Assembly: GCA_051654905.1 (NCBI GenBank)
Contig: JBOFYY010000132.1
Span: forward strand, 124,001-188,000
Reading direction: 5' to 3'
From: JBOFIQ01 sp051654905
GTDB lineage: Bacteria > Actinomycetota > Actinomycetes > Propionibacteriales > Propionibacteriaceae
DNA length: 64,000 nucleotides
Part shown: positions 6,838 through 16,587 of the stretch, piece after piece
Numbering within the stretch: position 1 is the stretch's first letter
Layout of the letters: every line of letters starts with the position of its first letter
Position numbers and translations under genes: made by a program
The notes under the pieces: generated by a model
Told to the model about the DNA's origin: nothing
Databases searched by the model: none
Seen by the model: the letters and a program-made list of their open reading frames with translations, nothing else

Positions 6838-9672
6838 ACAGATAGCTTCGTAGGGGCACTAGCTCGACGCGGTTTTCTGCAGCCACGGCGTATTGCTGCT
6901 GTGGCAAAAACGTGGGAATGGTTTATTGACGATATTGCCGATACCGCTGATCCCGACGCAACACTAGCAACGCTAGAAAGACTTAGAGAAAATCAGCCAA
7001 CACTAATTGAGGATTTGCGACAAGATCCCATTCTTACTCAACGACTACTTGCTGTCGTAAGCGCCAGTGAAGCATTAGGGCGACACCTGTGGGCGGTCCC
7101 AGAAGACTTGAAAGTACTAAAGAATCTGCTCGCAATCCCATCGCGAGCACGTCTAATAGCTGAACTATCGGCCGTCGATAATCCAGATTCACTACGCCTG
7201 ATATACCGTCGGTGGCTACTACAGATTGCAGCACTAGACCTCACCGCTACCGACGCTACAGCGCACCTTGAAGTAGTAGCACGACAATTATCTGATCTTG
7301 CCGACGCCGTATTGGCGGCAGCTCTTGTGCTAGCTAGCAAAGAAGTAGGGGGAGTAACCCCGAAACTAGCGATCATTGCTTTAGGGAAAACCGGCGCCCA
7401 AGAACTGAATTATGTCTCAGATGTTGATGTGCTATTTGTGGTTGAACCTGTCGTTGGACAAACTGAGTCCCAAGCCATAGCCCAAGGAAATTTGATCGCT
7501 GCGGCGTTGATGCGAATCTGCTCAGCACACACACCAGCTGGAACCATATGGGCTGTCGATGCTGGACTACGCCCAGAAGGAAAAGCTGGGCCGTTAGCGC
7601 GCACTATGGCTGGAATGGATTCGTACTATCGAAAATGGGCGCAACCGTGGGAGTTTCAGGCGATGCTAAAAGCTCGCCCTGCCGCTGGGGATCAAGAACT
7701 AGGGGAAACATTTTGTGCCATGATTGCCCCACTGGTTTGGAAAGTAGGTGACCAGCCAAGATTTGTTTCCCAATGCCAAGCAATGCGGCAGCGAGTAGTA
7801 TCGCTCCTGCCGCTCAAAGAGCGCACTCGAAATATAAAATTAAGTGCGGGAGGACTGCGTGATATTGAGTTTACCGCGCAACTTCTGCAATTAGTTCATG
7901 GAAGAACTGATAATAATTTACGAACCCCAGCGACACTACCGGCGCTAAAAGCATTGGCAGATGGTGGCTATATTGGTCGTAGCGATGGAGCAGAATTAGC
8001 GCAGCAATACCGCTTACTTCGTGTGCTAGAACATCGTCTTCAGCTAGTGACGCTCCGACGAACACATCTACTTTCCGACAATCCAACAGCACTTCGACGT
8101 CTCTCGCGCCAACTTAGTAGACAAACTTCCTACAGCGATGCAGAGTTTTTGTGGAAAACTACTGGCCCACGAGTCCTACAACTTCACCAACAACTCTATT
8201 ACTCGCCGCTACTGGAAGCAGTTGCACAAGTTCCCTCCGGCGATTTAATGCTGACTGATAATGCTGCCTGTGATCGATTGACATCGCTAGGGTTCGTAGA
8301 CTCGCGAGCAGCACTAAGACATATCGCTTCACTAACTTGTGGACTGCGCCGCGCATCGGCAATTTTGCGGGCGCTAATGCCAGCGCTATTGGGGTGGCTT
8401 GCGCAATCTCCTCAACCAGATGCTGGATTGCTAGCATTCCGCCAACTGACCGAAGCGCTAGGAGATTCTCCATGGTTCTTAGGAGCTTTGCGCGACCAAG
8501 GAGCTATGGCTGAGCGGCTGGCAACAGTTTTGGGGCGTAGCCGGTACGTAGTCGATTTGATGACGCGCGATCCGGCGGCAGTTGCCATGCTGGCAGATGA
8601 AACGCTGCTCATACCACGATCAGCTTCCGCTATTGCTGCTGAAATGACGGCAGTAGCGTCGCGGCAATCGTCAGTAAGTGAAGCTATTGCGGCTATAAGA
8701 ACGGTACGACGTCGAGAGCTATTGCGAATCAGCGTAGGGGACGTATTGCAGATCACAGATCTGGATACGGTCGGTAGTGGGCTATCAGATTTAACCTCTG
8801 CCACGATTGATGCTGCATTAAATGCTTGCGCAGGTAGCCACATCGGAGTAATTGCGATGGGGCGTTGGGGCGGTTGTGAACAAGGCTGGGGCAGCGATGC
8901 GGATGTGCAATATGTGGTAGCAGATGACGTCGATATTGCAGAAGCAACCAAGATCGTGCAACAACTGCGAACGCTATTGGCTGCTCCCGGAACTGAACCG
9001 GCGCTCTTGATTGATGCCGAGCTACGTCCGGAAGGGAAAAATGGCCCGTTAGTGCGGAGTTTGGCTAGTTGTGACTCGTACTATCGACGTTGGTCAGCTG
9101 CCTGGGAAGCACAAGCCTTAGTACGAGCTGCGCATGGGGCGGGTAATCTTGAAGTCACCACAGCTTTTCTACAACAGATACAGTGGCTACGAGCACCGCA
9201 AGCAGGCCCGTCTGAGGAATCCTTGCTGGATATGAGACGGCTGAAAATACGTATGGAGACAGAACGAACTCGAGGGCGTAGCGATAATCTAAAACTATCG
9301 CCCGGAGGACTTTCTGATGTGGAATGGACAGTACAGTTACTGCAATTAACACATGCGGCTCAATATCCAGAACTACAGGTAACTGGCACTATGGCAGCAT
9401 TGGAAAAATTGCGGCAGCTGGAACTAATTACCTCAGAAGATGCCGCTGCGTTAGCTGCAGCATGGCGGTTTGCGTCCCGAGCACGTAATGCGACCATGTT
9501 GGTACGAGGACGTAGTAGCGATACCTTGCCAACCGATCCACGCGATGGGGCGGCAGTAGCGGTGCTTATGGGCTATGGGGCAGCAGAATGGTCACTGCTG
9601 AAAGAAGACCAGCAGCGGTTAGCTCGCCATGGGCGAACTGTAACTGACCGACTTTTCTATGGCATTAACTAA
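6829..9672 (+). CDS. glnE: Bifunctional glutamine synthetase adenylyltransferase/deadenylylase
   Basis: A 947-residue protein with the duplicated GlnE layout. The first nucleotidyltransferase domain contains ALGKTGAQELNYVSDVDVLF (near residues 183-202, metal-binding Asp pair). The second has GRWGGCEQGWGSDADVQYVV (Asp near residue 690). Both are followed by the RPEGK and KLSxGGLxDxE motifs of the GlnE repeat. The enzyme adds AMP to, and removes it from, a tyrosine of GlnA to tune glutamine synthesis in the cytoplasm. The target gene, glnA, lies at 21362-22783. The length is slightly below that of the mycobacterial protein, mostly at the N-terminus. The ATG at 6829 is the first in frame and lacks an obvious Shine-Dalgarno sequence. 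Base composition is lower in GC than in the preceding island, marking return to the core chromosome. Confidence 0.95.
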   Translation: MDRTDSFVGALARRGFLQPRRIAAVAKTWEWFIDDIADTADPDATLATLERLRENQPTLIEDLRQDPILTQRLLAVVSASEALGRHLWAVPEDLKVLKNLLAIPSRARLIAELSAVDNPDSLRLIYRRWLLQIAALDLTATDATAHLEVVARQLSDLADAVLAAALVLASKEVGGVTPKLAIIALGKTGAQELNYVSDVDVLFVVEPVVGQTESQAIAQGNLIAAALMRICSAHTPAGTIWAVDAGLRPEGKAGPLARTMAGMDSYYRKWAQPWEFQAMLKARPAAGDQELGETFCAMIAPLVWKVGDQPRFVSQCQAMRQRVVSLLPLKERTRNIKLSAGGLRDIEFTAQLLQLVHGRTDNNLRTPATLPALKALADGGYIGRSDGAELAQQYRLLRVLEHRLQLVTLRRTHLLSDNPTALRRLSRQLSRQTSYSDAEFLWKTTGPRVLQLHQQLYYSPLLEAVAQVPSGDLMLTDNAACDRLTSLGFVDSRAALRHIASLTCGLRRASAILRALMPALLGWLAQSPQPDAGLLAFRQLTEALGDSPWFLGALRDQGAMAERLATVLGRSRYVVDLMTRDPAAVAMLADETLLIPRSASAIAAEMTAVASRQSSVSEAIAAIRTVRRRELLRISVGDVLQITDLDTVGSGLSDLTSATIDAALNACAGSHIGVIAMGRWGGCEQGWGSDADVQYVVADDVDIAEATKIVQQLRTLLAAPGTEPALLIDAELRPEGKNGPLVRSLASCDSYYRRWSAAWEAQALVRAAHGAGNLEVTTAFLQQIQWLRAPQAGPSEESLLDMRRLKIRMETERTRGRSDNLKLSPGGLSDVEWTVQLLQLTHAAQYPELQVTGTMAALEKLRQLELITSEDAAALAAAWRFASRARNATMLVRGRSSDTLPTDPRDGAAVAVLMGYGAAEWSLLKEDQQRLARHGRTVTDRLFYGIN

Positions 9673-9735
9673 AGTTTTGGTGTCGCTTTATGACATTGGG
9701 ATAGTTTTGTCGCTACAGCGAGCTAGCCTTAGAAG

Positions 9736-11121
9736 GTGAGCGATTCTGGTGAGAAAAAGCGGCTCGTTGGCTGGGGACGTACCGCAGGTACCGTGGCGGA
9801 AGTTTTACGTCCAGAAAATGTTGCGCAAGTTATCGATGCAGTCACCCAAGCAGCTAATAGGGCAGATCGCGGGATCGTAGCGCGGGGGCTAGGGCGTTCT
9901 TACGGTGATGTCGCACAAAATGGCGGCGGCGTCGTGCTAGATATGACCGGACTGCAAACCATTCATGCCATCGATCCAGAGGCGGCGACCGTTGATGTCG
10001 ATGCCGGGGTGAGTTTAGATGCGCTGATGAAGGCTGCCTTGCCGTATGGGCTATGGGTTCCGGTGCTTCCGGGCACACGCCAAGTGACAGTCGGTGGTGC
10101 AATTGGGTGTGATATTCATGGGAAAAACCATCACAGTTCCGGTAGCTTTGGAAATCATATTCTTTCCTTGGATTTGGTGGTTGCTGACGGTCGGTTACTT
10201 CAACTAAAACCCGATGGCAGTAGCGACGATCCAGATGCTTCGCTTTTTTGGGCGACAATTGGCGGTATCGGATTAACCGGTGTAATTGTGCGAGCAACTA
10301 TCGCTATGACGCGCACCGAAACTGCCTATTTCATTGCCGACGGTGATGTCACAAATACTCTTGATGAAACTATCGCTTTTCACTGTGACGGATCAGAACA
10401 CCGCTACGAGTATTCGTCGGCATGGTTTGATGCTATTTCACCTGAACCTAAATTGGGTCGGGCAGCAATATCGCGCGGAAATCTTGCCACAGTAGATCAA
10501 CTACCGCTGAAGTTGCAGCGGAATCCGTTAGCTTTTGATGCTCCCACCTTGCTGACCTTGCCAGATATTTTCCCCAATGGGTTGGCTAATAAGTTCACTT
10601 TCAAACCGATTGGAGAACTTTGGTATCGCAAGTCGGGAACTTATCGCGGAAAAACTCAAAACTTGACGCAGTTCTATCACCCATTAGATCTATTCGGAGA
10701 GTGGAATCGCGCCTACGGCTCTAGAGGGTTCCTGCAATATCAGACGCTAGTACCAACTGATGCTGTCGAACCTTTCAAAGAGGTTATTCGGACGATACAA
10801 AAATCGGGACATTACTCTTTCCTGAACGTTTTCAAACTTTTTGGCCCCGGGAACCAAGCCCCGTTATCTTTCCCGATGCATGGATGGAATGTGTGCGTAG
10901 ATTTCCCAATAAAACCGGGACTAAATGATCTGGTGAATCGGCTAGATGTGATGATCCTAGAGTTTGGTGGCCGCGTTTATACCGCTAAAGATTCGCGTAC
11001 TAGCGCAGAGAATTTCCACCAGATGTATCCGCGTATCGATCAATGGATTGCTACCCGACGTCGTATCGATCCAAGTGGAGTATTCCTCTCCGATATGGCT
11101 CGACGTCTTGAACTAACCTAA
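9736..11121 (+). CDS. dprE1: Decaprenylphosphoryl-beta-D-ribose 2'-oxidase, flavoprotein subunit
   Basis: A VAO-type FAD enzyme of 461 residues. It oxidises decaprenyl-phosphoryl-ribose at C2', the first half of the epimerisation that gives decaprenyl-phosphoryl-arabinose for arabinogalactan and lipoarabinomannan. Visible FAD-binding segments are ARGLGRSYGDVAQNGGG and VLPGTRQVTVGGAIGCDIHG, with GKNHHSSGSFGNH following. Near the C-terminus, MHGWNVCVDFPIK contains the active-site cysteine; by codon count it is residue 387. The start is GTG 9736 behind AGAAGG, closely spaced. The partner reductase follows after 31 bp. The pair defines the arabinan-making Mycobacteriales and is the strongest taxonomic marker in the window. 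Confidence 0.95.
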   Translation: MSDSGEKKRLVGWGRTAGTVAEVLRPENVAQVIDAVTQAANRADRGIVARGLGRSYGDVAQNGGGVVLDMTGLQTIHAIDPEAATVDVDAGVSLDALMKAALPYGLWVPVLPGTRQVTVGGAIGCDIHGKNHHSSGSFGNHILSLDLVVADGRLLQLKPDGSSDDPDASLFWATIGGIGLTGVIVRATIAMTRTETAYFIADGDVTNTLDETIAFHCDGSEHRYEYSSAWFDAISPEPKLGRAAISRGNLATVDQLPLKLQRNPLAFDAPTLLTLPDIFPNGLANKFTFKPIGELWYRKSGTYRGKTQNLTQFYHPLDLFGEWNRAYGSRGFLQYQTLVPTDAVEPFKEVIRTIQKSGHYSFLNVFKLFGPGNQAPLSFPMHGWNVCVDFPIKPGLNDLVNRLDVMILEFGGRVYTAKDSRTSAENFHQMYPRIDQWIATRRRIDPSGVFLSDMARRLELT

Positions 11122-11152
11122 TTTCTATATTGCAAAAGCAAGGAGACCGATC

Positions 11153-11914
11153 ATGATCGATGCCGTAGGTAATCCGCAGCGGATTCTATTGTTGGGCGGT
11201 AGCTCTGATATTGGGCTAGCGATTGTTGAGGAATATCTTGCTGGAGCGCCAGCACAGGTTGTTTTAACTGCACGCTCAGGCGGTAGCGATCCAGCTCCTG
11301 CAGTTGCCAGACTAGAAGCAGCTGGAGCTAGAAGCATCGATGTGGTTGATTTTGATGCAACAGCTTTCGATACGCATGCGGCAGTATTGGATAAAGTCTT
11401 TGCCGACGGTGATATCGACATTGCGATTGTGGCTTTTGGTTTACTGGGAGATGCCGAGGAACTATGGCAAAACCACGATAAAGCTGTCGCTATTGCTCAA
11501 GTTAACTACACCGGCGCAGTATCAGTAGGAGTGTTGCTCGCCGAACGAATGCGCAAACAAGGTCAAGGCCAAATCATTGCGTTAAGTTCAGTGGCTGGGG
11601 AGCGGGTGCGTAGATCTAACTTTGTTTATGGATCAACCAAGGCTGGGTTTGATGGTTTCTACTTGCAGCTAGGTGAAGCGCTACGGGGTACCGGTGTACG
11701 AGTGTTGGTGGTGCGTCCAGGAATGGTGCGTACCAGCATGACAGCGGGCATGAAAGAAGCTCCCTTAACTGTGAATGCTAGTGATGTGGCAACTGCCACA
11801 GTGAAAGCGGTCCGTTCTGGGAAAGCAGTTATTTGGGCGCCAGCTACTTTCCAGTTGGTGATGCTAGCTGTGAAACATATTCCAGCTCCTATCATGCGGA
11901 TGCTGCCGTTCTAA
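11153..11914 (+). CDS. dprE2: Decaprenylphospho-2-keto-erythro-pentose reductase (SDR)
   Basis: A 253-residue short-chain dehydrogenase. The nucleotide-binding glycine motif is near the N-terminus (LLLGGSSDIGLAIVEEY), the catalytic serine segment reads IIALSSVAGERV, and the YGSTKAGFD motif gives the catalytic Tyr and Lys. It reduces the 2'-keto intermediate made by DprE1, completing the epimerisation to decaprenyl-phosphoryl-arabinose. ATG 11153 is preceded by AAGGAGA at a good distance. It is cotranscribed with dprE1 by spacing, and the following transporter gene begins 2 bp after its stop, suggesting a three-gene unit. Confidence 0.93.
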   Translation: MIDAVGNPQRILLLGGSSDIGLAIVEEYLAGAPAQVVLTARSGGSDPAPAVARLEAAGARSIDVVDFDATAFDTHAAVLDKVFADGDIDIAIVAFGLLGDAEELWQNHDKAVAIAQVNYTGAVSVGVLLAERMRKQGQGQIIALSSVAGERVRRSNFVYGSTKAGFDGFYLQLGEALRGTGVRVLVVRPGMVRTSMTAGMKEAPLTVNASDVATATVKAVRSGKAVIWAPATFQLVMLAVKHIPAPIMRMLPF

Positions 11915-11915
11915 T

Positions 11916-12897
11916 ATGCGCTCTTTCAAAGCTGTTCTTCCCGGTATTGGGTTTTGTGCGTTAGCAGGTTTAGTAGCTATGGCTGGGCGGTTGCTACTGC
12001 CAGCGGTAAGTCCATTATTGTGGGCGATTATTGCTGGAATTATTGTGACTAATGTGGTGACACTTCCGCAGAGCTGGCAGTCTGGAATTGGTTTTGTAGC
12101 AAAGAAAGTTTTACGAGTAGGCATCATCTTGTTGGGGCTGCAACTGTCGCTATCGCAGATTGCAGCGCTGGGCTGGAAGATGCTGCTAGTAGTAGTTGCG
12201 ATTGTTGCGATTGGTATTGCTTCTGGGGTTTATGCTGGAAAACTTCTAGGAATCCCTAAGAAACTTACGTTGCTGATAGCGACGGGGTTTTCTATCTGTG
12301 GTGCAGCAGCGGTAGCTGGTGCTGACGGAGTTCTCGATTCAGACGAAGAAGACGTAGCCACCGCTATTGGGTTAGTGGTTTTATGGGGTTCGCTGATGAT
12401 CCCGCTTACGCCGCTATTGGCGAGGCTGAGCGGGTTAGGGGAGCGAGAAGCGGGATTCTTTATTGGCGGTTCCACTCATGAAGTAGCACAAGTTGTAGCT
12501 GCAGCCGGCATGATCGGTAGTACTGCGCTAGCAGCGGCAGTATTGGTGAAGCTCGCGCGAGTACTCATGCTGGCTCCGGTGATTGCTGGGCTAGGGATTT
12601 GGGTTCGCCGCCAAGGGATTGCTGGTAACGGCAAGCGTCCACCGTTGGTTCCGTTATTTGTTATTGGTTTTCTGGTTGCGGCAGGTATCGCGACAACTGG
12701 TTGGATTCCTGAGGCTGTGCTGGCAGTGATTAAGCCAGGTGCAGACCTATCTACTGGCGTGTGCCATGTTTGCACTAGGTTTAGGAGTGCGAATTTCGGC
12801 ATTAGCTAAAGTCGGAATACGTCCTTTTATCCTTGGGTTTATAAATACTTGTGTCGTAATACTGGTAGCTTGGCTAGGTATTGCTCTTGCGCGATAG
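11916..12897 (+). pseudogene. YeiH/UPF0324-family putative sulfate exporter, frameshifted near the C-terminus
   Basis: A ten-helix-type membrane protein of the PSE (YeiH) family. Recognisable parts are LLWAIIAGIIVTNVV, VLRVGIILLGLQLSLSQI, TGFSICGAAAVAGADGVL with conserved acidic DSDEEDVATAIGLVV, and GGSTHEVAQVVAAAGMIG. The frame runs to a TAA at 12809 after reading LSTGVCHVCTRFRSANF, which is not membrane-like. One base over, the expected last helices LLACAMFALGLGVRISAL and FILGFINTCVVILVAW are read to a TAG at 12895-12897. A one-base indel near 12745-12752 explains this. There is no homopolymer at the site, so slippage is unlikely; a recent mutation or an assembly error are the alternatives. 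It starts 2 bp after dprE2. Confidence 0.75.
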
Positions 12898-12909
12898 TCA
12901 AAAAGTAGC

Positions 12910-13314
12910 TTAGCGCTTAAAAAATGGAACCCCTAGCCCCCAGAAAACCCCAAATGTTGTGGTGTATGTGAGTACTAGCAATGGCAGGAAGTAGAAAATT
13001 TCTATACTCCGGGTTGTTAGTAAAACTAGGTTTGCAATCAAGATAATTAGAGAAAAAACCACATGTACCGGATAAGTTTCTTGTTGCTTTAACTCTTTTT
13101 TGGTGAGATAAGCGCGGTAGTGGAGTGTTATCCCGATGATTGCCAGTAATAGTGGAATAGTTGCAGCAACTTTGATTCCAACAGTATTGGTGGGAATAGT
13201 GAAAGAATGTAGAAAGATAAACGTGCTAGCTAGAAATGCAATGAATGGTCCTATCGGACTATTTCTAATAATATTTTCCATATGATTTGAGAACTCCGCT
13301 TCTAGATTCAACAT
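12910..13314 (-). CDS. Hypothetical four-helix membrane protein
   Basis: A 134-residue protein of unknown function. Four hydrophobic segments are visible: PFIAFLASTFIFLHSF, VAATIPLLLAIIGITLHY, VVFSLIILIANLVLL and FYFLPLLVLTYTTTFGVFWG, separated by short charged loops (LTKKELKQQE). It ends in a basic FKR tail. The start is uncertain: ATG 13314 gives the longest form, and an in-frame ATG at 13281 (MENIIRNS) has a weak purine stretch upstream. It converges on the 3' end of the YeiH-like gene. The sequence is AT-rich compared with neighbours, as is common for accessory genes. No family is recognised. Confidence 0.6.
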   Translation of the reverse strand: MLNLEAEFSNHMENIIRNSPIGPFIAFLASTFIFLHSFTIPTNTVGIKVAATIPLLLAIIGITLHYRAYLTKKELKQQETYPVHVVFSLIILIANLVLLTTRSIEIFYFLPLLVLTYTTTFGVFWGLGVPFFKR

Positions 13315-13439
13315 TGAGCCATGCGATAGTTTTTATTTATTTAGTCAGAATAGTTACCTAGCCTCTGGTTAGTCAATCAGAAAATAGCTAGTGATAGTTG
13401 CTGAAGTAGCTACTGTTAGCGTCCACTAGGCTAGAGACT

Positions 13440-15176
13440 ATGTCGAATACGGTTCCTACTGCTTACCCTCGTCCCAGACCTACGATCGGAGATGCTACCT
13501 CGGCAGCAGAACGAGCAGCTGCACCAGATTCCTGGGCTTTTCCGGAGGAAACGATCGAGGCGCTAAGTCAGGTTATTGGGGCACGCCGCGACATTCGTAG
13601 ATTCCGGCCAGATCCAGTGCCAGCAGAATTGGTTCGTACGGTTATCGAGTCTGGGCATCTAGGGCCATCGGTAGGGCATAGTCAGCCATGGCGTTTCATT
13701 ATTATTTCTGATGCTCCAACTAGAGAGCGGGCTGCTGCCATGGCTGATGCGTTACGAATCAAACAAGCCTCAGCAATGGAACCTGATCGTGGACAACAGC
13801 TACTCGACTTGAAACTAGAAGGGCTACGAGAAGCTCCGTTAGGTATCGTCGTAGCCTGTGACCGTCGTGCACCTGCTATGGGAGTGCTAGGACGCGCCAC
13901 CTTCACCGATGCAGATATGTGGTCATGTGCGGCAGCTATCGAAAATATGTGGCTGACGGCTCGAGCACACGGACTAGGTATGGGGTGGGTAACTCTCTTT
14001 GAACCTACTGAACTTGCAGAATTATTAGATTTGCCCGAAGGGGTAGAAACTTTAGGGTGGCTTTGTTTAGGTTGGCCAGACGAACTGCCTCCTGAGCCGG
14101 GGCTACAACGGTTAGCCTGGTCTCGTCGACTACCACTTGACGATATAATTCTGAGCGAAAAATGGCCAGCTACAGAACCGACCGCGCTGAAACATTACTT
14201 ACGCGCTCCCGCGCCAGCACAGGTAGTAGCTGCAACAGATCAAGCCGATCAACTGCTTTCACCCCCAGGTTCATTGGGAATCCTCGACCGGGCAATGGAC
14301 AAGATCGCAGCCATCGGCGGTAGCGATATTACTAGCGGAACTTTAGTTTTAGTTGGAGCCGATCATCCCGTAACAGCTCTTGATATTTCAGCCTATCCAA
14401 CCCATGTCACCAAAGATGTGATGCTCGCCTCAGTAGCAGGAACCTCGATAGGAGCAGTTTCTGCTACCGGTGCTGGTCTAGCGACGCTCGTCGTAGATGC
14501 TGGCGTAGCTGGCGAACCGATTCCAACTGCGATCAATATCCGCTCAGAGTTAGCTACGCGAGGCGATATTGCAACCAGCGATGCTATGTCGCTATCAGAA
14601 GTTGAACGTCTTATTGCGGCAGGACGAGACATCGGTGCTACTGCTGCAAAAACTGGACTGGTTGTACTAGGTGAAGTTGGGGTTGGAAACACCACGATAG
14701 CTACCGCACTAGCTTGTGCGCTCACCGCAACAGATCCTGCTGAAATGGTAGGAATGGGTGCTGGCTCAGATCAAGACATGATGGAACGTAAAGTTCAGGT
14801 TATTTCGCAAGCCTTAGCACGACGGCCAGCAATCAGCCCAGTAGATCTGTTAGCTCAGCTAGGTGGTCCGGAGTTTTGTGTACTTACCGGAGTAATTATT
14901 GGTGCTGCGCAGGGTGGTGCCGGGATTATGCTAGATGGCTTAGCGACTTCAGTCTGTGCGCTATTAGCGCGACAATTAGAGCCTGCGGTACATAGTTACT
15001 TGATTGCTGGACAGCAGAGTCGAGAACGTGCCCATCAAGTTGTTTTGGCAGAACTCGGATTGGAACCGTTGCTACAGTTACGGCTTCGTGCCGGAGAAGG
15101 TGTGGGCGCTTCGATGGCTTCATCGTTGCTGCTGCAAGGGCTTCGAATACGTCGGTTAGCGGCTCGTACCCAATAG
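13440..15176 (+). CDS. Fused 5,6-dimethylbenzimidazole synthase (BluB) and nicotinate-nucleotide:DMB phosphoribosyltransferase (CobT)
   Basis: A 578-residue two-domain protein. Residues about 35-240 are BluB: IGARRDIRRFRPDPVPAELV and SGHLGPSVGHSQPWRFII are the flavin-binding hallmarks, and the domain makes DMB from reduced FMN and oxygen. Residues about 260-575 are CobT: GADHPVTALDISAYPTHVT, VVDAGVAG, and LGEVGVGNTTIATALA. This part transfers phosphoribose to DMB to give alpha-ribazole phosphate, the lower ligand of cobalamin. A BluB-CobT fusion is known from Propionibacterium, so the architecture is rare but not new. It fits the B12-dependent methylmalonyl-CoA mutase encoded at 29-33 kb. The next gene starts about 50 bp downstream. 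Confidence 0.92.
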   Translation: MSNTVPTAYPRPRPTIGDATSAAERAAAPDSWAFPEETIEALSQVIGARRDIRRFRPDPVPAELVRTVIESGHLGPSVGHSQPWRFIIISDAPTRERAAAMADALRIKQASAMEPDRGQQLLDLKLEGLREAPLGIVVACDRRAPAMGVLGRATFTDADMWSCAAAIENMWLTARAHGLGMGWVTLFEPTELAELLDLPEGVETLGWLCLGWPDELPPEPGLQRLAWSRRLPLDDIILSEKWPATEPTALKHYLRAPAPAQVVAATDQADQLLSPPGSLGILDRAMDKIAAIGGSDITSGTLVLVGADHPVTALDISAYPTHVTKDVMLASVAGTSIGAVSATGAGLATLVVDAGVAGEPIPTAINIRSELATRGDIATSDAMSLSEVERLIAAGRDIGATAAKTGLVVLGEVGVGNTTIATALACALTATDPAEMVGMGAGSDQDMMERKVQVISQALARRPAISPVDLLAQLGGPEFCVLTGVIIGAAQGGAGIMLDGLATSVCALLARQLEPAVHSYLIAGQQSRERAHQVVLAELGLEPLLQLRLRAGEGVGASMASSLLLQGLRIRRLAARTQ

Positions 15177-15230
15177 GTTTTGAGTGCTATTGCCACGAAA
15201 AGCCGCTACAACTGCGAGAATAGTGGTGTT

Positions 15231-16574
15231 ATGAGTAGCTGGAAACAGGTGATGAATCACCCGGCGCGAGCGATTCCGCTAGCCTTTTCTGCCGCACTAT
15301 GCGTTGCGACAGGTCTGCTAATGTTACCGATCTCGGCAGCAGATAGTACTAAACCAGCAGACTTACTTACCGCAGCTTTTACTGCGGTAAGCGCCACCTG
15401 TATTACCGGACTTTCCGTCGTCGATACTGCTACCTATTGGAGTACGTTCGGACAAGCGGTAATTCTTGGCATGATCCAAGTTGGTGGTTTTGGAATCATG
15501 ACAGTGGCAACTTTACTTGCCGTAGCGATCACTAAACGCTGGAAACTTACTCAGTCACTCACCTTGCAAGCTGAAGGTAACGCCCAAAATATTGGTTCAG
15601 TAAAAAAGCTATTACGAACAGTCCTGATAACCATGGGAGCGCTAGAGGCTGCGATTGCGATCGCGCTGACGCTACGGTTTCACTTCGGACGTAATATGTC
15701 CTGGGGTAGCTCACTGTGGTACGGAATCTTTCACTCAGTATCAGCGTTCAATAATGCTGGGTTTGCGCTTTATAGCGACAATCTAATGGGCGCTGCCACC
15801 GATATTTGGCTTATCGGACCGATCTGTATTGCGGTACTGGCTGGTGGGTTAGGGTTCCCGGTATTCCATGAAATTCGACGACGCTGGCGCACTCCAAGCC
15901 GCTGGTCAGTCAACACCAAAGTTACAGTTCTGGGGCATATTAGTTTGCTTTTGTTAGGAACACTTGCCTTTGCAGTTTTTGAATGGCGTAACTTGGGGAC
16001 AATCGGAACCGGCAATTTATGGGATAAATTGCTAGGTTCTTTCGCGGGGGGAGTTTTTCCTCGTACTGCAGGATTTAATGCCATCGACTATGGACAAGCG
16101 CGCCCAGAAACATTGCTAGTCAATATGGGATTGATGTTTATTGGCGGTGGTTCTGCTGGTACTTCTGGTGGTATCAAGGTAGGAACTTTCACCCTATTAG
16201 CGTTTGTGATGTGGGCAGAAATCCGTGGCGAAAAGGACGTGGTAGTAGGGCGTCGTCGGATTCCTGAAGAAACTATTCGTCATGCCATGACCGTTGTGTT
16301 GTTAGCGCTGACAGTAGTGGCGGCAGGAACTATTGCTATCTTGTGTGTCACCGAGCTACCGCTAGAAGATGTGATGTTTGAAGTAGTTTCTGCGTTCGGA
16401 ACAACTGGTTTATCTACTGGCATCACGGCGGGACTACCGCCATTTGCCAAGTTAGTGTTGATGGTATTGATGTTTATTGGTCGCGTAGGAACTGTTACTG
16501 CTGCCAGCGCGTTAGCATTCAATAATCGACACCGTCGCTACCGTTATCCTGACGAGCGAATGCTCGTCGGCTGA
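15231..16574 (+). CDS. TrkH/KtrB-type potassium uptake channel subunit
   Basis: A 447-residue integral membrane protein. The four pore-loop repeats of the TrkH/KtrB superfamily are visible, each with its filter glycine: FTAVSATCITGLSVV, SVSAFNNAGFAL, FPRTAGFNAIDYG and VSAFGTTGLSTGI. A GGGSAGTSGGIKVGTF loop follows the third. The ATG at 15231 (MSSWKQVMNHPARAIPLAFS) is preferred over upstream TTG 15180, which adds a polar extension absent from relatives. It imports K+ together with the cytoplasmic RCK regulator encoded 13 bp downstream. Confidence 0.92.
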   Translation: MSSWKQVMNHPARAIPLAFSAALCVATGLLMLPISAADSTKPADLLTAAFTAVSATCITGLSVVDTATYWSTFGQAVILGMIQVGGFGIMTVATLLAVAITKRWKLTQSLTLQAEGNAQNIGSVKKLLRTVLITMGALEAAIAIALTLRFHFGRNMSWGSSLWYGIFHSVSAFNNAGFALYSDNLMGAATDIWLIGPICIAVLAGGLGFPVFHEIRRRWRTPSRWSVNTKVTVLGHISLLLLGTLAFAVFEWRNLGTIGTGNLWDKLLGSFAGGVFPRTAGFNAIDYGQARPETLLVNMGLMFIGGGSAGTSGGIKVGTFTLLAFVMWAEIRGEKDVVVGRRRIPEETIRHAMTVVLLALTVVAAGTIAILCVTELPLEDVMFEVVSAFGTTGLSTGITAGLPPFAKLVLMVLMFIGRVGTVTAASALAFNNRHRRYRYPDERMLVG

Positions 16575-16587
16575 TGCAAGGAATACT

